64,000 bases of DNA, from contig CM037586.1 in NCBI GenBank assembly GCA_021018995.1, forward strand, positions 154,554,060 through 154,618,059, read 5' to 3'. The position numbers and the translations under genes are program-made. The notes under the pieces were generated by a model. That model saw nothing but the letters and a program-made list of their open reading frames with translations, did no database searches and was not told the DNA's origin. Within the stretch, counting starts at the first letter, position 1. Every line of letters begins with the position of its first letter. Source of the DNA: Chloranthus sessilifolius. Lineage: Eukaryota > Streptophyta > Magnoliopsida > Chloranthales > Chloranthaceae. Positions 11,529-21,429 of this stretch are shown here, one piece after another.

Positions 11529-12450
11529 GTACTCACCTACACTTTACTATATGTTACATACATTAAACTTGAGTTACATGCATGCAACCTCATATGAATG
11601 ACTGCAGGCATATATAATGATGTACCCCTAAACCCTGCTTAATGATTAAAAAACATTAAAAAAAAAAAAAAATTAATGATGTACTTATCACAAGGATCAA
11701 AATCTCATTCTTCCAGCATGTATCAATCAGCTCCAAAACCGATACGTATCAGTCGATATATTAGTGTGTATCGATCAATACATACCAATATATATGAGCA
11801 GATACATTCAATGTATCGAACCTGATGACCTCCAAAACCGATATATATCGGACGATACGTATGGATTTGGCCTGGAATTTTGATCCATGCTTATACATTC
11901 GGTATGTAATTGTTCATACTAGTTTATACAGGCATCAGGCAGTGATCCGTTGTATATGGTTTTTCTTATTATAGTTGTAACCCAATTGATATTGTGCAAG
12001 ATCGCGGGACATCAAGATCTTCGGTTTCATAAATAAAAATATATATAATATCATAACGATATCTTCCACATCATCTATTCCCTTAAGATTTTGACGATAG
12101 TGAGTGGCATGCTCCCGAAAGACAATGAGTGAAGTCCATGAAACCACGAGACGCATGGAGCTTTTAGATGGTTGCGGACTTCGAAGTGCATGGAAGAATG
12201 TGCATGTCACAAGTTCACGCGGCTCGCTTGCAATGCTCAATGTCAATGATTTATCATGCCTTAATAATTGTGTGTTACAAAAATATGTAAATGAACCAAT
12301 TTAGTATAATATGATGAAATGTTTGAATTGTAACAGGAAAACAGTTCTTCCCAATCGAGAGGTTTAGCAAGCACTCAATTGGACCTTGAAAATCCTTGCT
12401 TGGAGTTCACCTTAGGAAGACCAGATTGGAATGGCAAAGAGCACGATTGA
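11435..12450 (+). CDS. GARP/G2-like MYB transcription factor, last two coding exons
   Basis: Exon 11435-11528 (acceptor TTTTCAG, donor GAG|GTACTC) encodes SRGAWLQTNPNDMNGLRPAN then FSSQRRSGHPIE. Exon 12337-12450 (acceptor TTGTAACAG) continues in the same frame with ENSSSQSRGLASTQLDLENP and CLEFTLGRPDWNGKEHD, then TGA. The LEFTLGRPDW tail is characteristic of plant GARP-type MYB regulators of the KANADI/G2-like kind. These are nuclear proteins that bind DNA through a single MYB-like helix domain. That domain (LR.RWT..LH..F through HVKSHLQMYRS) is not found in the window. Its exons would lie upstream, where a LINE plus copia insertion now sits, so they may be far away or lost. The intron is 808 bp and holds a foldback element. 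The exons look clean, but I cannot say whether the gene is whole. Confidence 0.6.
11692..11888. mobile_element. foldback MITE, GATACGTATCG family, copy A
   Basis: It begins AAGGATCAAAAT and ends ATTTTGATCCATG, which are inverted copies of each other. The interior is a set of nested palindromes built from GATACGTATCG and TATATCGG-like words. A more regular copy is at 43920-44148. The flanks (cttatcac left, cttataca right) suggest a decayed target duplication. It lies in the last intron of the GARP-like gene. Confidence 0.7.
12337..12450 (+). CDS. GARP-like gene, last coding exon
   Basis: It begins after TTGTAACAG and runs 37 codons to TGA. It carries LEFTLGRPDW close to the C-terminus, as in KANADI/G2-like proteins. 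Confidence 0.6.
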   Translation, partial: ENSSSQSRGLASTQLDLENPCLEFTLGRPDWNGKEHD

Positions 12451-12543
12451 TATAATAGAGCTGAGCTAATGAATTTTGAGTAAGTACTCCTCCATAATTG
12501 GTTCACTATGTTGCTAGAATACACACATTTCAACCTTAAAAGG

Positions 12544-12836
12544 CCGTTGACTTCCTCGAATCAGGCAATGGAAAATGTTTTTCGTTCCAATCTTCCACAA
12601 TAGATCTTCATATCATGGCGCACCTATCCGACAGTCAGATATTGATTCCGCATGGCACATTTCCCCAAACGTGACTATGATCATGGGCATACCCAAGATC
12701 ATGGTCATGTTTGGAGTGTGTGTCATGTGAAACTAAGATCTGACCGTATGATTGGTGTGCCATGATCTTCAAAACTATTGTGTTGAAGATTGGGACAAAT
12801 AACGATCTTAATATTCTGATTCACAAAAGTCAACGG
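12544..12836. mobile_element. foldback MITE, GATTCAAAGCAGTCAA family
   Basis: The left end 'ccgttgacttcctcgaatca' pairs with the right end 'tgattcacaaaagtcaacgg'. The inner arms also pair (gatcttcatatcatggcgca with the complement of tgccatgatcttc). About 290 bp, non-coding. It is one of six or seven members of a family in this window. Confidence 0.75.
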
Positions 12837-12930
12837 TGTTTAATGTTGGAAATGTGTGTGTTCTTCACAAGTTTGACCGGTATAAATAACGCTACCCTTT
12901 GTTTATTTATTTATTTTTTGTTATAATCTA

Positions 12931-13113
12931 GTTGTCAAGGCTTCTTAGAGCACCCGACTAATCCTAGAGGCACATGTGCACCCGTAGTTAACACATGTCT
13001 GATCAGTATTAAGGAATATAAATCCCTAGGATGGCCTTAAGGGGGAGAATCAAACTCAGATCTCTACTTCCTGATGCGGGTAACTGCCATCACGCCAAAC
13101 CCCTTAAGGTTAA
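12931..13113 (-). mobile_element. tRNA-derived SINE, copy 1
   Basis: Read on the - strand it starts near 'ccttaaggggtttggcgtga' (A-box region). A B-box-like region follows (gagatctgagtttgatt), then a tRNA-unrelated body ending near the low coordinate. It is about 183 bp. A likely target duplication flanks it (ttgttataatcta at 12918-12930, ttgttacaataga about 13119-13131; 10 of 13 bases). The second copy is at 20861-21035. A short piece of the SINE 5' end plus the flank is repeated at 13142-13195. Confidence 0.6.
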
Positions 13114-13269
13114 TATGTTGTTACAATAGAAGATTATATACCTGGCCATTACGCCAAACCCCTTGAGGTTAATATGTTGTTACAATAGAAGTAGATTATA
13201 AATGAGAATGAGAGTACAATTGAGTGTAGAGTGAAATGCATATCTAGATTGCTAGATCGTATGCCACAA

Positions 13270-13859
13270 GATCATGAGTTACATCCTCTAAGGGTTTATC
13301 ACATCTCTTATGGTTTTAAATACGTACATAAACTTTTTTTCCTTTCATTTCATAGGTCAAAGATATGGGTTCCACCTAAAAAAAAATTCATTGAATCTTT
13401 GATAAAAAAATCAACGGTGAAAAATCAGCCTTTCTAATTTTTTGTTGGATGGTCGTTGATCAACCTTAGCATGTGCACATGGAACTTGCTTGAATGTAGC
13501 CTCATGGACTATTTGTATAGTCCCGGGCCTCTATCTCAATCACATGCCACATGGCACATGAGCGCAAGTTACACATCTTCTAAGGGTTCACCACATTCTC
13601 TAGGGTTGAAAATAAATCGACTTTTTTTCCCTTCATTCTACAGGTTAAAGATATAGAGTTTTCACCCAAAAAATTTCCTACGAAATTTTTTTGCCCTTTA
13701 CTCAAAAAATCAATATTGAAAAATTACTTTTTAGGATGGTCGTTGATCAACGTTGTTCATGCGAACTTTGCACCCAATCCTCAAGTTGGGTGCCACATAG
13801 CACCCAACTGGCTCGAGTGTAGCACCCCATGCTACACTCTTGAAAATATGGCAAGGCCT

Positions 13860-13898
<39 letters not shown>

Positions 13899-13935
13899 CC
13901 TAAGAAAGCGTCCCATATTTCAACCTTGTGATAAC
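13270..13935. mobile_element. MITE-derived block with an internal ~288-bp duplication
   Basis: The segment 'gttacatc..tctaagggtt' through 'ggatggtcgttgatcaac' occurs at about 13278-13460 and again at 13568-13750. Words such as 'gggtgccacatagcacccaa' and 'ccacatggcaca' relate it to the foldback elements at 41919-42318 and 17638-17720. A (TA)n run lies at 13865-13894. Non-coding. Confidence 0.5.
13865..13894. repeat. (TA)n microsatellite
   Basis: An uninterrupted TA run of about 15 units within MITE-derived sequence. Confidence 0.95.
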
Positions 13936-14071
13936 GCCAGTTGGGTGGATCACGTGACACCAAAACATATGTCTAGCCATTTAGCTGTGCGCAAGGTCGA
14001 TAAAAGACCACTAAAAAGCAAAAAAGCATTATAATCACCATGGTGAATGCCTTGAAAAAAGTACAGTTGAG

Positions 14072-14470
14072 TTGAAAATATTCACTTTCACACTACAAAA
14101 TAGAGGCCGAATATTTAATTTTAAATGTTTTTCTAGAACACCCCTACGGGAAGGGTGCCAATTGGCTTTTGCAGTGGCAAATGGTACTCCAAAGGCACGT
14201 TGTGCTAGGGTTGATTCTTGGGATGCTGTCCCAGTGATGCTTGTAACTCACTTTTTCTTTTTTCTTTTTTTTAATGGGCTACCTTTAAAATGAAATGTTT
14301 CTGTTTTATGTTTTTGGTATTTACAGCTAAACTGTAACCAAGAAAGGGTTGGAGTGCCTAAACCTGTACTTCATTTTGAGTTGAAGGTATTCCACACACA
14401 TGAAGAGCATGAAAGAAGAATAAGGGAAAGAGGAATCAAATCTCAATTATGGATGCACTATAAGTTTTTT
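14072..14470 (+). other. exon-like coding block, unrecognised
   Basis: Two open stretches have amino-acid composition unlike the surrounding noise. The first, near 14140-14255, reads PLREGCQLAFAVANGTPKAR then CARVDSWDAVPVM. The second, near 14327-14460, follows a TTTACAG acceptor and reads LNCNQERVGVPKPVLHFELK then VFHTHEEHERRIRERGIKSQ and LWMHYK. I do not recognise the family. It may be two decayed exons of a host gene or a captured fragment. No start, stop or donor pair could be fixed. Confidence 0.3.
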
Positions 14471-14693
14471 TCTTCTATTTCATGTATGAAATTCTTTCTT
14501 CTTCTTCTTTTTTCTGGCCCATTTCTGTTAGTGGATCAAAGCTTGAACTGGTATTTTAGGCCCTCGGTTCATCTCATTGAAACTTGAAATGTCCCAAAAA
14601 AAGGATAGAGTTTTGGGGGAAAATATATGGAGAAAACATATGGTGTATTAGTGTGTTGATCACATTTCTCTGCATTGAATGGATGGCTCGGGA

Positions 14694-14741
14694 TTGTACC
14701 CTCTTGATGATGAAATGTTCTATAGAAGAATCCCTCTTGAT
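14694..14741. repeat. inverted partner of 15617-15660
   Basis: The phrase 'accctcttgatgatgaaatg' plus 'ttctatag' here is the reverse complement of 'catttcatcatcaagagggt' with 'ctatagaa' at 15617-15660. There it looks like an insertion into the TRIM-like interior, because the other TRIM copies lack it. Confidence 0.65.
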
Positions 14742-15111
14742 GATGAGGGAAATACGTTTATAAGATCCAAAAGAACACTGAATTTTCTATTTTGGAGAAA
14801 TTTCCTTTTAATTAACTCCTAATGTTAAGTTCTAATGTTGTTTAGTTCCTAGCCTATATGATAGCAAACTGCTATATAACCTCGTCACAATTTTTTTTAT
14901 TGGGTACGTGCTCTTACCTTTTCTACTAAAACTCCCTCTATCGAATTTGGAATTTTCTTTTGGGGCTGGTTGATATTGTTTGATTATAATTTAATAAGGA
15001 GCACAGTTTAGAGGAAAAACCACAGGGACTATTTAGAGAAAAAACGATAGGGACTATTCGAACGAACAAGAAACCTTAGGTATCTAGTTTATTTCGTAAA
15101 TTGTAATACTA

Positions 15112-16268
15112 TATTGACTCAAACTGTGTTTGGCATTGCTCTTTGGGAGAGTAGAAAAGAGCAGCTGCTTTTTTTTATTGCAAAGAAATGTGGCGAGAGA
15201 GAAAGATTGGAAAAAGTAATGGAGAAACTTTAAGGTTGTTTAGAAATTACTCAAAATCTTCATTATATATATAAAAGGAAGCTAAGTCTATTTAAAGACA
15301 CAAAGATTATTAAGATAACATTAAGATTTTCATAATGTAGCCTCTCGTGTAATAGCTCACACCTTCATCGATCCACTCTTTATTTTTTTCTTTTTTCTAT
15401 TTTTGCTAAAATAGTTTTTAGAGTTTATACCTCCAATAAACTCTCATCATAGCCTCACGACCTCATCATCTTTGTTTAAGATCTCTTTAAAGAGATTTGT
15501 GTCGTATGATTCGTCTTCAATTGCTTTTGGGAGACATCATGACAGACCTAATCTAGTGGGCCACCAGTTCCGACAGACTCCAAGATAAGCGGGATGCGAC
15601 CGTAATGGACTTCACAAGAGGGATTCTCCTATAGAACATTTCATCATCAAGAGGGTGCAATCACAAAAAACACCAACAAGCACTATCGAAGCGTTTTTCG
15701 GCATTATCATCACGAAGATCTAAAGGCTCATTTTCTATTAACCAATTTAGAGAGTTATGCATATGTGTAACCGAAGTTTAAGATTAGGATTAAGATCTTA
15801 AAATAAAGTTGTTAGATTAGGATTCTTAGAGATTATGAGATTAGGATTAAGATCTTAACATAAGTTTGTTAAGATTAAGATTCTTAGATATTATGTTTAT
15901 CTTTATGTGTAAACGGAAGTCTTTTTAAATACATAAAGATTAATGAGATAACGTTAGCCTCTCGTGCAACATCTATTCTCTCTCTCATCTTCTTCTTAGT
16001 TTCTTCTCTATTTAGATTTTCTACAAGAATATTAAAGGGAGGTTGTTCTTTAAAACATGAAAAACATCCTCTTTAAAAGAGCATGAAGAAAAAGAGCATG
16101 ATTTTTCATGCACTTTTAAAGATGATGTATTTCATGTTTCAAAGAGCAGCCTCCCCATTTTTCTTCCTCTAATCCTTCTCTTTGCTCATATTCATTTGCA
16201 ACAACAAAGAGCAACAACTGTTGTTTTCTACTCTTCCAAAGAGCAATGCCAACACAACCTCACTTGAC
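15112..16268. mobile_element. long-inverted-repeat element interrupted by a TRIM-like element
   Basis: The left arm (15112-15236: 'tttggcattgctctttggga' with 'gagtagaaaa') is the reverse complement of the right arm ('cttccaaagagcaatgccaa' near 16237-16256, continuing inward to about 16025). The arms share phrases such as 'caaagagca' and exceed 100 bp. The space between them is almost wholly the TRIM-like element 15237-16024. The host element was therefore probably a ~370-bp foldback MITE. No coding part. Confidence 0.6.
15237..16024 (+). mobile_element. TRIM-like short LTR element (fossil)
   Basis: LTR-like ends (15237-~15350 and ~15743-16024) share the family phrases 'aagtttaagattaggattaa', 'atgtgtaaacggaagtc' and 'cataatgtagcctctcgtg'. 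The interior holds 'gacagacctaatctagtggg' and 'cagactccaagataagcggg' and no protein-coding part. Relatives lie at 4459-4870 and 47247-51060. Broken, with a few rearrangements. Confidence 0.65.
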
Positions 16269-16269
16269 A

Positions 16270-16940
16270 TTAAAACTTAATAAAGATAAATTATATATAG
16301 AGATAGAAGAAGAGAGAAAGAAAGAGAAGCCTAGACTAGTCCTGAAAAACTATGAGAAATGGCACCCAAAATATGGGTACATGGTGCAAAGGGCTATTCT
16401 ATAGATTATGTATTAAAAAATTAAACAATAAAGGTTTCTATGATATGATTTTAGCATTAAGGAATCAAGTTGTGACAATAAACCTGTTTTCAACCATCCA
16501 TTTACCTATGTGTCATGTGTATAGAATCTAGCTCGGCAAATGGAGAACTCCATATGGCAAACATGGAGCCAAAACATGTTTTGTGTTTCACTTAGAGCAA
16601 GGTAGTAAGTACTATTAAGATTGTTTAAAAGAAAATAATCAAAACAATATATGCACCATGTATATTTGGAGGACTAGAATTTGGACGATGAATCACAATC
16701 AAAATTTAACGTTTAAATTAAAATTCAGTTTTGAATTTTTTTACATTAATCTATACACCTTGTTGGGGATTCATGTAGCACCAAAACAGTCTTTTGAGTG
16801 TCACGTGGAACTCCCTAAATGATGGTGTACCCATTTTGCAAACTAGAGTAACAAGAGACTATTCTATTAGTCAAATCTTGATTGGTCCACATTACTAACT
16901 GTCTTTTGAAAAAGTCAAACTATAAGTGCCCTCGACTAAT
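16270..16940. other. non-coding stretch
   Basis: No gene, RNA or clear element boundary is seen. It contains MITE-like words ('ggcacccaaaatatgggtac', 'gtagcaccaaaacag') that hint at old relatives of the foldback families near 17.2 and 41.3 kb. Confidence 0.4.
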
Positions 16941-16941
16941 T

Positions 16942-16978
<37 letters not shown>
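16941..16978. repeat. (TA)n microsatellite
   Basis: An uninterrupted TA run directly abutting the left end of a MITE. Confidence 0.95.
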
Positions 16979-16980
<2 letters not shown>

Positions 16981-17144
16981 TAATGATCCTCTCACTCAAG
17001 TCATGAAATATAATCCATGACTAGTAACCATTGGCCGCATGTCACATCAGGTTAACTTTTTAAGTCACCTGATGTGACATGCAGCCAAGAGGTGATCGAG
17101 TCATGAGCTTATGTCTGATAACTCGAGTCATATAATTATTTCCT
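16978..17144. mobile_element. microsatellite-flanked MITE (GGTAATGACC family), copy 1
   Basis: The left end 'ggtaatgatcctctcactca' pairs with the right end 'tgactcgagtcatataatta...cc' read inverted, and the centre 'cacctgatgtgacatgcagc' pairs with 'gcatgtcacatcaggttaac'. A (TA)n run abuts the left end and (CA)n(TA)n(GA)n the right. A second copy at 24770-24940 has the same setting. Confidence 0.75.
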
Positions 17145-17146
17145 TT

Positions 17147-17149
<3 letters not shown>

Positions 17150-17209
<60 letters not shown>
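17150..17209. repeat. compound (CA)n(TA)n(GA)n microsatellite
   Basis: CA, then TA, then GA runs lie between two MITEs of different families. The same order of repeat types in reverse arrangement borders the MITE at 24770-24940. Confidence 0.95.
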
Positions 17210-17210
<1 letters not shown>

Positions 17211-17566
17211 GGGGAAGGTATCCAGATGGAGTACCCTCACCATACTCCAATATTTATAGGGAAGTTCATTTGGCCACTCAAATACTACTTTGGTGCGAAA
17301 TAGAGCTTCATTTTTTTCAAAAAATTGAACTCAGAGCTGAGTTTTAAAATTAAAAGTCAAAGTTTGATTGTGATTCAAGGATCTAGATTTTACGACTCAA
17401 AAAATACATTGTGGAGATGGTGTTTTAGATTTTTCATTTTTAGAAATGATCTAAAGAATGCAACCTTGGTCCACGTAGCACCCAAAATATGCTTTGGCTG
17501 CCACGTGGACCTCCTCCATGTGGATGTTGGAGTACAGTGAGAGTACTCCACCTGGAGTACCTTCCC
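17211..17566. mobile_element. foldback MITE (GGAAGGTATCCAG family)
   Basis: The left end 'ggggaaggtatccagatgga' with 'gtaccctcac' pairs with the right end 'gtgagagtactccacctgga' with 'gtaccttccc'. The interior is AT-rich and non-coding. Words such as 'caccatgtggacc', 'gccacgtgg' and 'ggtgcgaaata' relate it to the 41316-41666 element. It is bordered by (GA)n on the left and by a (TA)n run after a short spacer on the right. Confidence 0.75.
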
Positions 17567-17579
17567 GACTCCCATATAA

Positions 17580-17593
<14 letters not shown>

Positions 17594-17637
<44 letters not shown>
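17594..17637. repeat. (TA)n microsatellite
   Basis: An uninterrupted TA run between two MITE-derived pieces. Confidence 0.95.
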
Positions 17638-17638
<1 letters not shown>

Positions 17639-17720
17639 ACGACGTCGTAGAGATTATGACAGTTCCATTCTGGGCTGCCATGTGGCACCCAAATCCTATT
17701 CATTTTAACAACCATGGATC
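17638..17720. mobile_element. partial MITE end, relative of 41919-42318
   Basis: 'gggctgccatgtggcaccca' and 'aatcctattc' match the left arm of the element at 41919-42318. Only one arm is found here. Confidence 0.45.
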
Positions 17721-18499
17721 ATTGTCATCAACAGTGATTTAGATTACTTCTAATTTTTTATGGTCTTACATTGACCATATGCACATCCGCGTCGCACTTG
17801 ATTTGTCCCTAAACTCTAATTTAAATAATATATAAAATAAATATTATCATTATCATCATAGCCTTATCTCATCTATTTGGGGTCCGTCAAATAAAATAAA
17901 ATAAATACAGTCTTACCAATTTTGTGCCTGGGCTCTAATATAACCATTTACAAAGGGTTAAAAAAGGTATTAAAGATGGTAATACAACTCTTGGTCCAAG
18001 AATTTTCAACAGCTCACTCTAGATCAACAATTTTTTTGTCAATTAAAGTCGTTAGTTGTGTGTTTTTAGCATTTCATGAGTTGACACAATAGGTGTCGGG
18101 GCTTGAAGCATCTGACCCGACCTAATATTTCATATATAAAATCAAAGAAAATAGGCGATTTTTAATCTAGTTGGATCATGTCAGGCATATACCCTTGACC
18201 CATCAGGTCAGGTCAAGCAAATGCCAATTTCCCATTGCACAATCAAAACTTTGGCGCGACCTGACCTGTTGACAACCCTAATTATGTCAATTCATTATGA
18301 TGCCTTAAAATTAAGGGAGAATTTAGATTTTTTGTTAGAAAAAGGTGAAAATCAAGTGAAATAGTTTTTCCTAACTGCATTTAACACGAAATAATAATAA
18401 AGCACTAGTTATGTTGCAATCATCCAATTTGAAGGATGTTTGTATTTGAAAAGAGGAAAATGCATAAACCCTAAGGGCTTATTTGGATATAGGAAAAAC
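17721..18499. other. transposon-derived non-coding sequence
   Basis: No gene. Near 18100-18285 there is a stretch ending 'gttgacaaccctaatta' and rich in 'gacccgacct' and 'caggtcaggtc'. It looks like the right end of a hAT-type non-autonomous element of the TAGGG.TGT class; the partner end was not found. Confidence 0.4.
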
Positions 18500-18612
18500 T
18501 ATTGACTAATTTGAATCAGACGATGAAGATTATTTTTTTTTCAATCTTTTTCATGATAGCTAGATCTTAAGATCATGGCACCCCTATCAAACGGTCAGAT
18601 GTTGATTCTATA
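18500..18612. mobile_element. left half of a GATTCAAAGCAGTCAA-family MITE
   Basis: 'attgactaatttgaatcaga', 'gatcttaagatcatggcacc' and 'atcaaacggtcagatgttga' match the left arm of the full element at 45749-46370. The right arm is replaced by other repeat-like sequence. Confidence 0.65.
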
Positions 18613-18984
18613 TGGCACACATCAGAGGCGGAGCCACGTTATGACTTGGGTGGTCAATTGGCCATCCAAACTTTTTAAAAATTTGTTACTAAGCTTTAGG
18701 GGTCCTAATTTATATTAGTGGATTCTCATTCATCCAAAATTATATTGATCACCCAAAATTATCAAAAATTTGCAAACAATCTTTTCTATGGTATTTATTT
18801 TCATAACAAATATTTCTTCTTTGATTTTTTTAACTAAATCCTACAATTTTGGCCTATTTAGGGTCCCCTCCATCTATTTAGGTGATGGTGAGAGATTTCT
18901 CTCACAAGGGGCTCCACTATGTTGTAAAGCTACATACTCACATATATGGTGTATATCCTCTAGTATAATTAATTAAAGAAAATA

Positions 18985-19070
18985 ACCAATTTATTGCACA
19001 TAACAAAGTTTGAACCTAAAACCTAACCTTCACAAAACACTAAGTCAACCACTAGAGCAATTCACTAAGA
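18985..19070 (-). mobile_element. tRNA-derived SINE head
   Basis: On the - strand 'ttgctctagtggttgactta' is a good A box and 'aggttttaggttcaaacttt' holds the B box, about 45 bp apart. It does not fold as a tRNA, so it is a SINE remnant. Confidence 0.45.
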
Positions 19071-20379
19071 TATGTAAAGAGTAAAAAAAACTTAATACAT
19101 ATATAATTTTTTGGTAATTTTTGTTAATCATTTTTATGATATTGCAACTGTTTTTTTAGTTTGGATGATCTCTTGTAGTATTATGGCTATTTTTTTATTA
19201 GTATATGTTATTTTCCTACAATTTTCTGCATATGTATTGAAACACGTGATTTGATTAATCTAGCGTTTTCTCAGCTAGCAATGTGGTTATCAAAACAGCG
19301 ACAATCAAAGGGAAACAAAGGAATCCCATGGTTTCCTACCACTTAGGTATCCATGGAAAAATATAGGAATATTATTTACTTTCCTACATTTTACATGTTT
19401 TTATCCAAACAGGCCCTTATAGATTTGACCATGACAGAGTGATTCATATATTTGACTATGACACAATGGTTTATAGATTTAACTTTTTTGTAAAACCAAT
19501 ATATTTGACTATCTTACGCGTTTGCTACTTTCTCACGTGTCATTGACCGTAAAGTGTTATTTGATGGTCGTTTCTTCAAATGTGTTATGTACGTTTTCAC
19601 ATTACTGCTACGCAAAATCGAGTACGAGGCTCTACCCTCGTTGGCCTTCGTAAATGATGTGTTAGCTACAACAAACAGTTAAAATCAACTCTTTTCTTCT
19701 TATTTCTTCAGTTCTTCCTAAACCGAATGAAGCAAACAAAACTAATTTTGACTTGTTCTCCATCTTCTTCAAAACCCTCATCTCTGCAATTCACGTGCAA
19801 TCACCATGGCCAGAGATGCAAAGCTTCATGGTAAAATGCACATGATGTCTCTTGACATTGCTAATGATGGCTAAGAAAATGGATTGAAGAAGAAAGTTGA
19901 TTTCGATGTTGAACCATATGAGATCAGGTCAGATGAAGCCCTCGTTGAAATCTCTCACTCCTAAATTAGAAATTTAGAACTAGTGGGTTTCAATTTCAGT
20001 TAACCCTAGAAGGTTTTGTGAATTTCCTTGCATTACAGCCTTTTTTGATACTTCCCTATTTAACAGTAAAAGGCAATTTCAAAGCCCTAATTTAGGTACC
20101 AGATGATAATTTGGCATTTCAATCAATTTTCGAAAGTCCTTCATGTGATACATTTTAAAGAGCGAGAAGATTATTTTTGTTGGAATGCATTACTTTGTAT
20201 TTTCATCTATTTACAAGATTTAGTATTTTTTATATTAATTTACCTTTGTTGTTGGTGATGCACAGTAAGAGAGAAGACTAGGGTTTTTTCTGTATTGCGA
20301 TTACAGTTCTCAATCAAACAATCACCCAACAGTCGATATTTTGATCATATACTTGTTTTACCGTTACAGCTCTTAATGC
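19071..20379. other. non-coding stretch
   Basis: No gene is supported. A short frame at 19806 (MARDAKLHGKMHMMSLDIAN) ends quickly and has no recognised match. Phrases like 'gatttgaccatgacagagtg' near 19430 belong to the minisatellite that expands at 20380. Confidence 0.4.
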
Positions 20380-20830
20380 GACAATGTCAATGGAACACCG
20401 GCAATCAAATTGTAACTAATGATACAATGATTCATAAATTTGACCATGGCACAATGTTTCATAGATTTACTTTTTATAATAAATGAGACAATGATGCATA
20501 AATTTGACCTTTACATCATGATTCATAGATTAACTTTTTAGACAGATGGCACAATGATTCATAGATTTGTTCATGAATCATGACCCAATGGTTAATAGCA
20601 TTGCTTTTTATAAATTGACGGCACAATGGTGCATAAATTTTAGTGACACAATGGGTCATAGATTTAACTTTTATAAACCAATGGCACAACGGTTCATAAA
20701 TTGAACAATGACACAATGGTCCATAAATTTGAGTTTACAAACTAATGGCACAATGGTTCATAGATTCGACATTGCAACCCAATGGCACAATAATTTATAG
20801 ATTTGACTATGGCACAATACTTCAAATATA
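20380..20830. repeat. degenerate minisatellite 'tggcacaatggttcatagatt'
   Basis: About ten imperfect copies of a 35-50 bp unit centred on GGCACAATGGTTCATAGATT follow each other with variable AT-rich spacers. Two further copies lie near 19430-19500. No coding sense in any frame. Confidence 0.75.
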
Positions 20831-20860
20831 TATATATATATTTTTATAACATAAATATTC

Positions 20861-21035
20861 GGGCCTCTTAGAGCACTCACCTAATTTCAGAGGCACATAT
20901 GTACCCCAAATTTAGCATATGTCCGATTAGCACAGGATATAAATTCTTAGGATGGTCTCAAGAGGGGAAGGTGATTCGAACTCAGGTCTCCTGCTTTTGA
21001 AAGTAGGTACCTGCTCGCCTAACCCCTTAAGGTTA
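20861..21035 (-). mobile_element. tRNA-derived SINE, copy 2
   Basis: On the - strand 'ggggttaggcgagcaggtac' matches an A box and 'cctgagttcgaatcacc' a B box, about 45 bp apart, followed by a body shared with 12931-13113 ('agcacaggatataaattctt' here, similar there). It ends near 'cgggcctcttag'. No clean target duplication was found for this copy. Confidence 0.6.
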
Positions 21036-21246
21036 ATAGATCAAGGGAGTCATTACTCGCACACGTTTTTCAAGTGATTGCACCAAATTTAATGAAAGAC
21101 TAGGTATTTCCGAGACTTGTGATATGAAAAAATGCAACATGATCTGTCTGATTTGAAGTTCATGATCAATAGATCTCTGGTACATAAAATTGAAACAAAA
21201 TACGATACTTGACGTATGATCTATTATAGTCAATTGTTGAATTATA

Positions 21247-21360
21247 TAATAGCCTTTGACTTCATTTAATCAAATGATGAAAATTATATTTTATTCTAAT
21301 CTTTTGCAATTGATATCTTTAAATCATGGCCTTCAAATCAAACGACTTATATGATGTTTT
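21247..21360. mobile_element. left half of a GATTCAAAGCAGTCAA-family MITE
   Basis: 'cctttgacttcatttaatca', 'aatgatgaaaatt' and 'aaatcatggccttcaaatca' match the family's left arm at low identity. The right arm is not recognisable. Confidence 0.45.
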
Positions 21361-21429
21361 CACATAGTAGAGGTCGCCAAATTTACAAGTCTTTGTTTTA
21401 AATTCGGTACAACCACTTGAAAAGCGTGT

